DNA of 58,414 nucleotides from Alphaproteobacteria bacterium (GTDB lineage: Bacteria; Pseudomonadota; Alphaproteobacteria; JAEUKQ01): positions 1 to 58,414 of the forward strand of contig JAEUKQ010000005.1 of NCBI GenBank assembly GCA_016794225.1. The letters run 5' to 3'. The notes beneath the pieces are model-generated. The model was not told the origin of the DNA. It saw nothing but the letters and a program-made list of their open reading frames with translations, and searched no databases. This document shows positions 16,915-25,386 of this stretch, piece after piece (within the stretch, counting starts at the first letter, position 1; each line of letters begins with the position of its first letter). The position numbers and the translations under genes are program-made.

Positions 16915-16924
16915 GATAATGTAA

Positions 16925-18004
16925 CTATTTTTTTAGGGATTTGGGTATAAAATTTTGAAGATAATTCCAATTTAAATTTGGCATTGTATATATTGATATT
17001 GGACCAACGCTTAGGTTTTTGTTTTCGATCAACATTCTAACAGCCAGTTTATTTTGTGCTGTATTGCCTTGGGCGGCAGCCAGAAGCCTAACGGCCTCTT
17101 GAATACGTTCTTTAATATCTATATTGGCTAATTCTGAATTCAGCAACCCGTTTACGAAAGCTTTATAATCATAAAGCACAAGGTTAATCCTAGCAATTGG
17201 TTGCAGTTGCTGATCAAGCTGTAATAAGATGTTATCGCTAGATATAGCCCATTTTTCTGTTGTCATCTCGAATTGATGAAACACGATCTGTCCATTGTTT
17301 TTTTGCCAACTCAATAGGTAATCAATAAAATTCTTTCCCTGTCCCACATTGCTGACCGAAGCATGAAAGCGCATCAGTTTAATAGGGCTGGATACCAAGG
17401 ATGTTGGCATTGCTGAAACTGCAATATCATGCAGCTGGGTGTTAACAGACCATTCTTGGTTATTTTCTTTATGGTTTATCATTATTTCAGCCCGTCTTAC
17501 AGATAGGGGAAAGGGATGTTCTAAATACAATGGTTGTACCATTTTCCAGTCGGTGATATTAATAACCATATTATCCAGCCGACCATCGGTATTTAGCTTG
17601 TTGCTGATATGCATGGTTGCAATCAACATAGCGGGTTGATGGGGTAAAAGAAATTCTTGTCTTGCTTTATGTATGCGCACCTCAAATGCCATGGGGCGCA
17701 GGAAATCTATCAAAACATCAATCCGGTCAGCACTTAACAACCAAGGTGCATGTCCATTTTTGTAGCCAAGTTTAATACCTGGTATAGTAATAACAAAATT
17801 GAATGGAAAGCCTTGAATATTTATGGATGTAGGCAGATCGGCTACAACGCCATTGATATTCATTTTTTTGTTCAGGGTTGGCCAATACGACTTTAAGCTT
17901 TGTGCGGCAATAAACCAAGCCCAAATATAAAAGGTAATTAGAACAAGGGGTAACAAAAAAATACCGTAAATGATTCTGGCTAAAATTTTTGGTAACTTGG
18001 CCAT
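16925..18004 (-). CDS. DUF2125 family protein
   Basis: A 359-residue protein with an N-terminal membrane anchor (IIYGIFLLPLVLITFYIWAWFIAAQ), then a largely beta-strand periplasmic domain. Typical segments are YWPTLNKKMNINGVVADLPTSINIQGFPFNF, LLSADRIDVLIDFLRP and NNGQIVFHQFEM. The family is restricted mostly to alphaproteobacteria and has no assigned function; the repetitive beta layout is like that of AsmA-type envelope proteins. No clear ribosome binding site is seen upstream of the ATG. Convergent with hss. Confidence 0.85.
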   Translation of the reverse strand: MAKLPKILARIIYGIFLLPLVLITFYIWAWFIAAQSLKSYWPTLNKKMNINGVVADLPTSINIQGFPFNFVITIPGIKLGYKNGHAPWLLSADRIDVLIDFLRPMAFEVRIHKARQEFLLPHQPAMLIATMHISNKLNTDGRLDNMVINITDWKMVQPLYLEHPFPLSVRRAEIMINHKENNQEWSVNTQLHDIAVSAMPTSLVSSPIKLMRFHASVSNVGQGKNFIDYLLSWQKNNGQIVFHQFEMTTEKWAISSDNILLQLDQQLQPIARINLVLYDYKAFVNGLLNSELANIDIKERIQEAVRLLAAAQGNTAQNKLAVRMLIENKNLSVGPISIYTMPNLNWNYLQNFIPKSLKK

Positions 18005-18199
18005 AAGTGTATGATAGACTTTTACGTTGCTAAGACTTTTAGGTTATCGGAATATAAAGTGCTTAATAATAATCTGAATTTATAACAGCACAAGATTTTA
18101 AAAATTATTTTTTATTCTGACCTTAGGGACTCTAGACATTTATGATCTTCAGCCCCATGATATCGGCGTTTTTAGCAAATATACGGGAACATAGAACAT

Positions 18200-19084
18200 T
18201 TGCCACAGCCTCAAGCTAATATACATCAGCAAAAACAGATACTGTTTTCAGCAATTTTTGTTTTATTATGGAGTACAGGATTTATCGTAGCCAAGATTGG
18301 CTTACGCCACGCAGCTCCATTTAGTTTTATTTTTATTCGGCTGGTAATAGCGGTGATTATTATGGCGATTCTAGCGATAATCATGAAGGCACGTTGGCCA
18401 ACCACTTTAAAGCAGTTTTTGCATTTATCAACAGCTGGTATTTTGACCCATGCGGTTTATTTGGGTGCTTCTTGGTCAGCTGTTTACCAGCAGGTTCCCG
18501 TTGCAATTGTTGCTATTATTGCTGGATTACAGCCTTTATTAACCACGGTTATGGCTGGGCGCTTACTAGGCGAAAAAACAACCCAGCGTCAATGGATTGG
18601 ATTACTTGTTGGGTTTTTGGGTATTTTTATTATTATTGAACCAAGGTTACAGGCTGCTTTAATTTCTTTTCAAGGCGTTGGTCTAGCCTTATTGGCTTTA
18701 CTTGGAATTACCTTTGGTACTTTGTATCAAAAACGTTTTTGTCAGGGTATAGACTTAAAAGCAGGACAGGTTGTTCAGTTGTTGGCCTCACTTTTGGTAG
18801 TATGGCCTGGAATAAGCTTATTTGACGAAGGTCCAATTAATTGGGGGTGGGAGTTTATTCTAGCATTGTTTTGGATGTCGGTGGTTTTATCTGTGGTGGC
18901 GATTGGGTTGTTGTCATGGTTGATATATTATGGTGCGGCGTCGTCCGTATCGGTCATGTTTTATATTACCCCGCCTTTAGCAACATTATACGCCTATGTT
19001 ATTCTTGGCGAAAATTTGGGTTGGCTTGGAATCATTGGGATGGTGGTTACAATGTCTGGGTTGGTCTTGGTATTAAGAAAATAG
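18200..19084 (+). CDS. EamA/DMT-family transporter
   Basis: A 294-residue protein with ten predicted membrane helices in two EamA halves (FVLLWSTGFIVAKIGLRHA in the first, LALLGITFGTLYQKRFCQ at the start of the second, YVILGENLGWLGIIGM near the end). It probably exports or exchanges a metabolite; the substrate is unknown. No ATG exists before the first helix, so TTG 18200 (with GGGAAC upstream) is taken as start. A close paralogue, now broken, lies 0.3 kb downstream. Confidence 0.88.
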   Translation: MPQPQANIHQQKQILFSAIFVLLWSTGFIVAKIGLRHAAPFSFIFIRLVIAVIIMAILAIIMKARWPTTLKQFLHLSTAGILTHAVYLGASWSAVYQQVPVAIVAIIAGLQPLLTTVMAGRLLGEKTTQRQWIGLLVGFLGIFIIIEPRLQAALISFQGVGLALLALLGITFGTLYQKRFCQGIDLKAGQVVQLLASLLVVWPGISLFDEGPINWGWEFILALFWMSVVLSVVAIGLLSWLIYYGAASSVSVMFYITPPLATLYAYVILGENLGWLGIIGMVVTMSGLVLVLRK

Positions 19085-19413
19085 TTAGAAAAAATTAACT
19101 TCATGTTTATTCTTGTTAAAAAACCACTCTAATAACATGCCTTCAACAATTGATTTTCTTTAACGTTAATAAATAACAAAATAATTGCCATGATGAATTT
19201 TTCATATAATGCTGCAAAGGCGATAGCAGGTTGTGTGACCTTAATAGGCCTGTTTCTAACAGTATATTAGAATTGCTATTATTGGGATCAGGTTGGCATC
19301 GTTTAAAGTTCAAATATAAATAATACAAAAATTAACTAATTTAAATATTTGACCTGTTTCTTAAGAGTTTAGATTAGCTATTGTTACAATTGATTTTGAG
19401 AAGTGTAGCACGA
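19085..19413. other. AT-rich gap between the two EamA genes
   Basis: I see no RNA gene and no clear terminator. The only coding possibility is a 26-codon frame from ATG 19190 to TAG 19270 (MMNFSYNAAKAIAGCVTLIG plus six residues), which would give one hydrophobic helix but has no ribosome binding site. Confidence 0.4.
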
Positions 19414-20318
19414 ATGCATCAAAGGCTTTTACTCTCGATCCTGTTTGTTATTTTATGGAGCCCAGGGTTTATAATAGTAAAAATTGGACTAGGTTATGCG
19501 ACACCCCTTAGTTTTATCGTAGTTAGGCTGGTTGTTGCCATTACATTCGTGATAATTTTTGTGCGTTTTGTGAAATCGCACTATCCCTCATCTTGGCATG
19601 TTATATTTCACCTGTCGGTATCAGGTATCTTATTGAATGCAGTTTATACGAGTGCTTCATGGTTAGCCGTATTTTTGCGGGTGCCGGTTGGGTTGGTGGC
19701 AATTATAATCGGGTTGCAGCCTTTATTAACCGGGATTTTGGCAGGTCCTATTTTAGCTGAAAAAGTCCAATTAAACAATGGGTCGGATTATTTATAAGCT
19801 TTATTGGGATTGTCGTGATTGTCGAGCCAAAGTTAGTTAATGCGGTTATTACCTGGGCGGGACTGGGGTTGGTTGGCTGCGCCCTATTTGGCATAATGGG
19901 AACTTTATATCAGAAAAAATTCTGTCAAAACGTTGATATGCGCTCTGGACAAGTTATTCAATTAAGTGCGGCCTTGGTTATGATGGTACCATTGGCAATT
20001 TTTGCAGAAGACGCCCATATTCAATGGTCTGGTATGTTTATTTTTAGTCTTTTTTGGCTATCAATTATTATGTCGGTTGGTGCTTTAAGTATTTTAGGTT
20101 GGCTTATTCGACACGGAGCAATAACCTCAGTTGCCATTATTTTTTATCTTATTCCACCAGTAACTACTTTATATGCCCATATTATTTTTGGCGAACAATT
20201 AGGTTGGTTGGGAATTATGGGTATGATATTAGTTATGATTGGTGTAGGGCTTTCTGTGCGATCAAGGCTTTCAACAGATAATCGAAGGAAACGATTAAAA
20301 ATTGTTCAGTTATCATGA
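19414..20318 (+). pseudogene. EamA/DMT transporter disrupted by a one-base frameshift
   Basis: The first half, from ATG 19414 (MHQRLLLSILFVILWSPGF), runs to a TAA at 19795-19797. The second half continues in another frame (WVGLFISFIGIVVIVEPK, GTLYQKKFCQNVDMRSGQ, IIFGEQLGWLGIMGM) to 20318. Reading TTAAAACAATGG in place of TTAAACAATGG near 19771-19779 restores one unbroken protein aligned end to end with the intact paralogue at 18200. The defect is therefore a single A lost from an A-run. This is either a recent pseudogene or a sequencing error; both halves are otherwise intact, so decay would be recent. Confidence 0.85.
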
Positions 20319-20355
20319 CCGTGCCTATTTAAAGTAGGTGGATGATCAATGTGTA

Positions 20356-21093
20356 CTAATCAAGCAGTCTTTTAGATTTATCTTCGATTTGCTGTCGCAA
20401 GGTTGCTATCAAAGTTTCCTTATCAAGGCCAGGTTGAATGGGTGGTAAAAACTCCATAATAATTTGCCCTGGATATTTGAAAATACCTTTTTTAGGCCAA
20501 TGGCGGCCAGAATTAAGGGCAACTGGTACGATTGGTACATTCAAATGCTGATATAGGGCGCTGATACCGTTGTGATAAGTACCTGTTTGTCCAACTGGCA
20601 TGCGGGTGCCTTCAGGAAAAATCACAATTGATCGTCCTTGTCGTATCCGTTTTTCAGCCTGTTCCAATAATTGCTGCATGCTACGGCGTTTGGCTTTGCG
20701 GTTAATGGCAATCATGCGCAATCCCCACATAAACCAACCAAATAAAGGAACCCACAACAATTCCCGTTTCAAGACAAAAGCTGGTTGTGCACTTGCCAAT
20801 AAAAAAGTTAAAGTTTCCCATGCGGATTGATGTTTGCTGGCAAAAATAACCTGTCTATTTGGAATATAATGGCGGTTTACCAGTTGATGACGAATATGGC
20901 ATATTTCACGCAGCAACCAACAGGTAACACGCACCCAAAGACGTCCACATTCGAAGGTTATGGTACGCGAGATGATCAAAAATGGAAGTGACAGGGTTAA
21001 AATCACTAAACTCCACCCATAAAAAGCAATGGAAAAGGCAATGGACCGCAGTAAAATTTCCAAATTTAGGGTAGAAGAAGTACATTTTACCAT
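20356..21093 (-). CDS. plsC: 1-acyl-sn-glycerol-3-phosphate acyltransferase
   Basis: Adds the second acyl chain to lysophosphatidic acid, giving phosphatidic acid for phospholipids. The 245-residue protein has an N-terminal hydrophobic segment (FYGWSLVILTLSLPFLII), motif I as KHQSAWET (the acidic position of HX4D is Glu here), block II near GLRMIAINRKAKR, FPEGTRMPVGQ (block III) and VPIVPVALNSG (block IV). It is the last gene of the ftsE-ftsX-DUF218-plsC group, an arrangement common in alphaproteobacteria, with a 13-base gap to the gene before it. Confidence 0.93.
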   Translation of the reverse strand: MVKCTSSTLNLEILLRSIAFSIAFYGWSLVILTLSLPFLIISRTITFECGRLWVRVTCWLLREICHIRHQLVNRHYIPNRQVIFASKHQSAWETLTFLLASAQPAFVLKRELLWVPLFGWFMWGLRMIAINRKAKRRSMQQLLEQAEKRIRQGRSIVIFPEGTRMPVGQTGTYHNGISALYQHLNVPIVPVALNSGRHWPKKGIFKYPGQIIMEFLPPIQPGLDKETLIATLRQQIEDKSKRLLD

Positions 21094-21106
21094 ACGCCAC
21101 TTATTC

Positions 21107-21757
21107 CTAGTTGTTGTACCAAATTTTATTGAGCAATTGTCTTACCGAGACTAATAAAAATTTATTATATTCACCAATTAACTTCCAGACATAGTTTATA
21201 CGCATTTTGCCTTGATCGAGTCTTGTAACAAAATCAGACGGGACAGACAGATAGTATAGTTTAACCTTTGGCATGGCTGCTTGTAATTCTTTTAGACTGC
21301 GCAATAGGTGATAATCAGAAGTGACAATAACTAGTTGCCGATAATCATGCTGTTCAACCCAATTTTTTGTTTCTTCGGCATTACCGATGGTATCTTTGGC
21401 TGCATGTCCAAGCTCGATACAACAGGAAAGGTTTGCTATATTATGACCTAGGAATGATGATTTTAGTGGCGTCAGCATCATCATTAATGATACGGATGGA
21501 TCAACGCCTGAGATTAATAAACGATCAACTTTATGATCCAGCAATAACTTAATCCCATATTCGATACGCCGTAACCCAGGGCCACCCGTTAATATGACGC
21601 CAGCTGGTAGAGAAAATTTTTCTGGCAAAACTGAGGTGCGGGGAATTTGATTAAAATAACCAATAAAACCAATAAGCCAACAACCAACAAGAAACAGAAT
21701 TGTACGACAAAATCGGCACTTTTTTAAGGTTAGAATAGAAAAGATGCGAAAGATCAT
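21107..21757 (-). CDS. DUF218 / YdcF-SanA-ElyC-like protein
   Basis: A 216-residue protein with one N-terminal membrane helix (TILFLVGCWLIGFIGYF) and a DUF218 domain outside it (AGVILTGGPGLRRIEYGIKLL, VDRLLISGVDPS, LGHAAKDTIGNAEETKNWV, LVIVTSDYHLLRSL). Relatives SanA and ElyC act in envelope integrity. I start it at ATG 21757, three bases after the ftsX stop (TGAAAATG), not at the longer frame that would overlap ftsX by about 90 bases. Confidence 0.87.
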   Translation of the reverse strand: MIFRIFSILTLKKCRFCRTILFLVGCWLIGFIGYFNQIPRTSVLPEKFSLPAGVILTGGPGLRRIEYGIKLLLDHKVDRLLISGVDPSVSLMMMLTPLKSSFLGHNIANLSCCIELGHAAKDTIGNAEETKNWVEQHDYRQLVIVTSDYHLLRSLKELQAAMPKVKLYYLSVPSDFVTRLDQGKMRINYVWKLIGEYNKFLLVSVRQLLNKIWYNN

Positions 21758-21759
21758 TT

Positions 21760-22632
21760 TCAAGATAATGCACGCAAAACAGTATAACGGGCGGTGAACA
21801 TAGCGATCATCCCCGCTGATAAAGGGAGCAGTGATAATAAAACCCAATGCCAAAACGAAAGTGTTAGACGCGGTAGGATAACTGAACTTAAGGAACCTAG
21901 TAAATATTCAATTGCCAGTAAGGTCAGGCCTGCCATGCAAGCGCCAATAAACCCACCTACCAAGCCAAGTCTTAGAGAATGATACTGAAATTGCCGGGCA
22001 ATATAGCGGTTGGGTGCGCCAACAAGGTGAACAATATCAACAATACGCCGGTTAATAGCAAGGCCGGTTTGTGTTACAAAAATAACCGTAACTACTGTCG
22101 CTGCACCAACAACCAGGATCAGTAAATAAGCCAATCCCTGCAAAGATTCGGCAAAACTAAGAAGCTCAGCCAACCAACCCTGATGATCGTCAAGTAAAAT
22201 ATCTGGTGACAAGGCGTTTAATGCATGGCGCAGATTGGCAACATTGGATGGGTTGGTTGACAGATATTCAATTGCTATCAGTTCTGGGATAGGTAATTCA
22301 CCAAAATTCAGGTTATTGCCTAGCCAAGGTTCCAACATTTTGCGGGTTTCTACCGAGTCGATCACCTGTGACCGCACAATCCAACTTGTGTTGTTAATGA
22401 CCTGGACAGTTTTTTCACGCAGCAAGTTTTGCGCAGCTGGGGTTAATTGGGTTGGCAGCATCACCGTCATTGTACCTTGTAGACCGCTGTTCCAGCGTGC
22501 AGCCAGGCGGTCAAGTGCCAAACTGCTGGCTAAGGCCAGCATACCAATATAAACCATGAAAGCCATGATCCAGGGCAAGAAACGACCAGAGGAATCGTGA
22601 CCAAGCGGTAGGGCGGGTGCAAGCAGGCGCAT
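21760..22632 (-). CDS. ftsX: Cell division protein FtsX
   Basis: Membrane partner of FtsE. In the divisome FtsEX uses ATP hydrolysis to switch on peptidoglycan hydrolases at the septum. The 290-residue protein has four membrane helices: one near residues 20-40, a periplasmic domain to about 165, then three more (LAYLLILVVGAATVVTVIFV, LRLGLVGGFIGACMAGL, WVLLSLLPLSAGMIAMF). It begins one base after the ftsE stop (TAGCATG). Length and topology fit the family. Confidence 0.92.
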   Translation of the reverse strand: MRLLAPALPLGHDSSGRFLPWIMAFMVYIGMLALASSLALDRLAARWNSGLQGTMTVMLPTQLTPAAQNLLREKTVQVINNTSWIVRSQVIDSVETRKMLEPWLGNNLNFGELPIPELIAIEYLSTNPSNVANLRHALNALSPDILLDDHQGWLAELLSFAESLQGLAYLLILVVGAATVVTVIFVTQTGLAINRRIVDIVHLVGAPNRYIARQFQYHSLRLGLVGGFIGACMAGLTLLAIEYLLGSLSSVILPRLTLSFWHWVLLSLLPLSAGMIAMFTARYTVLRALS

Positions 22633-22633
22633 G

Positions 22634-23302
22634 CTATTTTTTCCCGGGTATAATTGTTAAATGTCCGCCATCGATATGCAATTGCGGATATGGAAAGCGT
22701 TCAATTAAATTTTCACTATGGGTTGCGATAATAACGGTTGTCCCCGTTTTATTAAGTTCTTCAAATAAATACATAAGGCGCATAGACATGGGTTCATCGA
22801 GGTTGCCGGTTGGTTCATCGGCAAGCAACAGACTTGGGCGGCTAATAATGGCACGGGCAATAGCAACACGCTGTTGTTGTCCACCGGACAGGGTTTTAGG
22901 GTAATTATAAAGATAATCAGCCAATCCAACCCAAATCAATAATTCAGACACGTGATCGCGAATTTTATTTTCCGGAAACCCAATAACTTTTAACGGTAAT
23001 GCAACGTTTTCAAAAGCGGTTAAATTATCTAACAGGCGAAAATCCTGAAAAACTACACCGATACGCCGCCTGATTAATGGATATTGTTGTCTGGGTAAAC
23101 GCCCAACATTATAGCCAAACAAACGCAACGTACCGTTAGAAGGCTGCTGGTCCAAATACATAAGGCGCAGCAAAGAAGATTTTCCTGCCCCGCTGGGACC
23201 GGTTAAGAAATGAAAGCTTCCGGGCTGCAATTTTAGGGAAATGTCACGTAGGATTTCTGGGTCATTCCCATAGCGCATGGATACCTGTTCAAGAAAAACC
23301 AA
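22634..23302 (-). CDS. ftsE: Cell division ATP-binding protein FtsE
   Basis: ABC ATPase of FtsEX. Walker A GPSGAGKSS, signature LSGGQQQRVAIARA, Walker B LLLADEPTGNLD and the H-loop ATHSEN are all present. I place the start at TTG 23302 because GGAGG stands four bases before it and the product then begins (M)VFLEQVSMRYG, matching the usual FtsE start MIxFENVSxRYG. A TTG six codons further upstream lacks a ribosome binding site. ftsE, ftsX, the DUF218 gene and plsC form one operon. Confidence 0.92.
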   Translation of the reverse strand: MVFLEQVSMRYGNDPEILRDISLKLQPGSFHFLTGPSGAGKSSLLRLMYLDQQPSNGTLRLFGYNVGRLPRQQYPLIRRRIGVVFQDFRLLDNLTAFENVALPLKVIGFPENKIRDHVSELLIWVGLADYLYNYPKTLSGGQQQRVAIARAIISRPSLLLADEPTGNLDEPMSMRLMYLFEELNKTGTTVIIATHSENLIERFPYPQLHIDGGHLTIIPGKK

Positions 23303-23441
23303 CTTTCCTCCAGCGTGCAATCTGTTGATCGCTTATAATATGCTTGATTCAGCCAAGCATAGGCAAGATATTTTTGCAGCAACAGACAGTAAGAACAACA
23401 CTGTTGCAGAAATAAATAACAGTACATACCTTTTTGCTAAA

Positions 23442-24371
23442 TTATTTCAGTGTTGTCATCATCTCGTCCCATTCACGCTTGCTAAGACCGCTGTTTTCTT
23501 GAGTGACGGCTTCTCCTCGCAGCATTTTGCGAATCACGTGCAAAGCAGGGGCAGAAAACTGTGCAGCACCCAGCCGATACCTGCAAAAAGCCCCGTAAGC
23601 CGCTGGCACCCATTGCTCAACCGTTTTCAGCATGACATCGGCATAAGCCCGAATTTCATATTGGGCATGTGGATGTGCCCGTAAGGCTAGAAAATGAAAC
23701 AGATTATGCAAATCTATTTTCCAGTACCATTGGGTATAAAAATTCAATGACAGACGCATCCTGGCCAACTCACGTGCCAAACCGGTTTCTTCAGCGGCAA
23801 TAATTTTACCTTCCTCATCTTCATTCATCAATTGCGTATAATCATTAAAGGCTTTTAGTGATTCTTGTTTCAAAAGCTCAAGCACATGCTGGGCGCGTTT
23901 TGCCTCGAGCATATCACCCCGGCCTTGCCGGTTTTTTTGCGATTGTGCTGCCAACTGCGTTTCATCAGGGATATAAAATTCATTTTCCATAATCGAATAA
24001 CGCGCAGAATATTCATTGACGTTAGCCGTGCGGTGCCGAATCCATTGCCGTGCGATAAAGATAGGGAGTTTAACATGGTACTTAATTTCACACATCTCAA
24101 AAGGTGTGGTATGGTGATGGCGCATTAAATAATCAATTAAACCTTGATCTTCACGGACTGTTTTGGTGCCTTTACCATAAGATACGCGGGCAGCTTGTAC
24201 AATTGCGGCATCGTTACCCATATAATCGATAACCCGTATAAAACCATGGTCCAATACAGGTAAAGCTTTGTATAAAATCTGTTCAAGCGTTGTTACGGTT
24301 GGGCGTAATGTAGGGGACGATTGTTGACGCTGTGCATCTATCATCGCTTGTTGATCGGTTTTTATGGGCAT
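23442..24371 (-). CDS. thyX: FAD-dependent thymidylate synthase ThyX
   Basis: Makes dTMP from dUMP with methylenetetrahydrofolate and FAD, replacing ThyA. The ThyX signature RHRX7S is present as [15 protein letters not shown] at residues 112-126. The 309-residue form starts at ATG 24371, preceded by CAAGGAATAAGA; an ATG 33 bases upstream has no such site. The segment [20 protein letters not shown] and the C-terminal active-site region near [14 protein letters not shown] also fit. Divergent from ssrA. The dut gene in this window supplies dUMP for the same pathway. Confidence 0.94.
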   Translation of the reverse strand: MPIKTDQQAMIDAQRQQSSPTLRPTVTTLEQILYKALPVLDHGFIRVIDYMGNDAAIVQAARVSYGKGTKTVREDQGLIDYLMRHHHTTPFEMCEIKYHVKLPIFIARQWIRHRTANVNEYSARYSIMENEFYIPDETQLAAQSQKNRQGRGDMLEAKRAQHVLELLKQESLKAFNDYTQLMNEDEEGKIIAAEETGLARELARMRLSLNFYTQWYWKIDLHNLFHFLALRAHPHAQYEIRAYADVMLKTVEQWVPAAYGAFCRYRLGAAQFSAPALHVIRKMLRGEAVTQENSGLSKREWDEMMTTLK

Positions 24372-24395
24372 TCTTATTCCTTGTATCGTAGCAAT

Positions 24396-24423
24396 TTGCT
24401 TCATTCTGATTTTATTTTATAAA
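24396..24423 (+). promoter_or_regulatory. Candidate promoter of ssrA
   Basis: TTGCTT (24396-24401), a 16-base spacer and TATAAA (24418-24423) lie about 40 bases before the probable start of the tmRNA acceptor piece. The -10 is not perfect. Confidence 0.4.
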
Positions 24424-24464
24424 AGGGCTTTAATCCAAGCAAGATATGATATATATTAAAGATG

Positions 24465-24745
24465 TTGCGCAAGCAACTATGGCGATAAATACTTTGTGTA
24501 ATAAACATTGCGGACCCGGGGGCAGTACCCGGCGCCTCCACCATAAAGCCTTTTATATGGGGGCGAAATAGGTTTGACGGATGTGGTAAAGACAAAGCGT
24601 TTGCCCGGCATTGTACCGCCGTTATCGGGCTACTTTAAAAATGCCAACGACAATCATAGTCTGGCTGTAGCTGCCTAATTGAAAGGCAAGCGCGCGGTTC
24701 TGGAAGGGCACCGGGCAACAGAAGCCCTTCCGCTGTAAACATGGC
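24465..24745 (+). ncRNA. ssrA: Circularly permuted (two-piece) tmRNA
   Basis: Rescues stalled ribosomes and adds a degradation tag. The order is permuted: the 3' acceptor piece comes first and ends CGCCTCCACCA at 24543. After a 15-base spacer (24544-24558) the 5' piece starts GGGGGCGAAATAGG at 24559. GGGGGCG pairs with CGCCTCC, including the G3-U wobble needed for alanylation. The T-stem CCGGG/CCCGG precedes the acceptor strand. Helix P2 is supported by ATGT...ACAAAG in the coding piece matching CTTTGT...ACAT (24494-24510) in the acceptor piece. A GGAAGGGC/GCCCTTCC hairpin lies after the tag. The outer ends (near 24465 and 24745) are estimates. The gene lies directly before sspB, whose product binds the tag. 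Confidence 0.93.
24643..24678 (+). other. tmRNA tag reading frame
   Basis: Resume codon GCC at 24643, stop TAA at 24676-24678. It encodes ANDNHSLAVAA. The start (ANDN) and the end (AVAA) fit alphaproteobacterial tags, but the middle is short: the well-known Caulobacter tag has an FAEEF middle and is longer. Confidence 0.88.
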
Positions 24746-24772
24746 AATTAAAGTGCTGCACGGGGGATCCTC

Positions 24773-25366
24773 ATGACAAAACAATCGGCGCAACTACAAT
24801 ATGATATTCTCGTCGCAAATGCGCTACGTGGTATTGTTCGCCACGTTCTTGAAGAGGTGGTTGTTAATGGGTTGCCTGGCACACATCATTTTTACATTAC
24901 CTTTCGCACCCAAGATGCGGATGTTTTGATTAGCCCCTGGTTAAAAGCCAAATATAATCCAACCATGACCATTGTTTTACAAAATCAGTTTTGGAATTTG
25001 GTGGTTAAGCCCGAATTTTTTAGCGTAAATTTATCATTCAACGGCAAAATGGAGACTCTAAAAATACCTTTTACTGCTTTGGTAAGTTTTGCAGATCCAT
25101 CCGTTAATTTTGGGCTGCAATTTGTTGTAACCTCTGAAGCGGTTGCGGCTTCGGGTGATAAAAATTTACCTGCTGTTGAAGAAGCAAAATCGCTGCCGAC
25201 AAAGCTGGCTGATACAGAAAAAACACCTTCTGTCAAGGAACAGCAGCAGCTTGAAAAAGAAACCCAGCAAGCCCATAACCCTGGTGATACAGCAGCCAAG
25301 CCCAAAAAAGCCGAAGAACCCAAGGTTGTCTCTCTAGATCAGTTTCGCAAGAAAAATAATAAGTAG
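24773..25366 (+). CDS. sspB: ClpXP adaptor SspB (alphaproteobacterial type)
   Basis: Delivers ssrA-tagged proteins to ClpXP. The 197-residue protein has the SspB fold in residues about 8-125 (YDILVANALRGIVRHVLEEV, LPGTHHFYITFRTQ, MTIVLQNQFWNLVV, FSVNLSFNGKMETLKIPF, FGLQF). A Lys/Glu/Gln-rich disordered linker follows, and the conserved tail PKVVSLDQFRKK is the ClpX-docking XB-type peptide. GGGGGATCCTC precedes ATG 24773. Its position less than 40 bases behind ssrA places tag and tag reader side by side. Confidence 0.93.
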   Translation: MTKQSAQLQYDILVANALRGIVRHVLEEVVVNGLPGTHHFYITFRTQDADVLISPWLKAKYNPTMTIVLQNQFWNLVVKPEFFSVNLSFNGKMETLKIPFTALVSFADPSVNFGLQFVVTSEAVAASGDKNLPAVEEAKSLPTKLADTEKTPSVKEQQQLEKETQQAHNPGDTAAKPKKAEEPKVVSLDQFRKKNNK

Positions 25367-25386
25367 CAATCGTTCCTTACCAAAAA

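Noticed and set aside
24985-25323. Long open frame on the minus strand across sspB
   Set aside because: Its product is Ser/Cys/Ala-rich low-complexity sequence antisense to a well-supported sspB gene.
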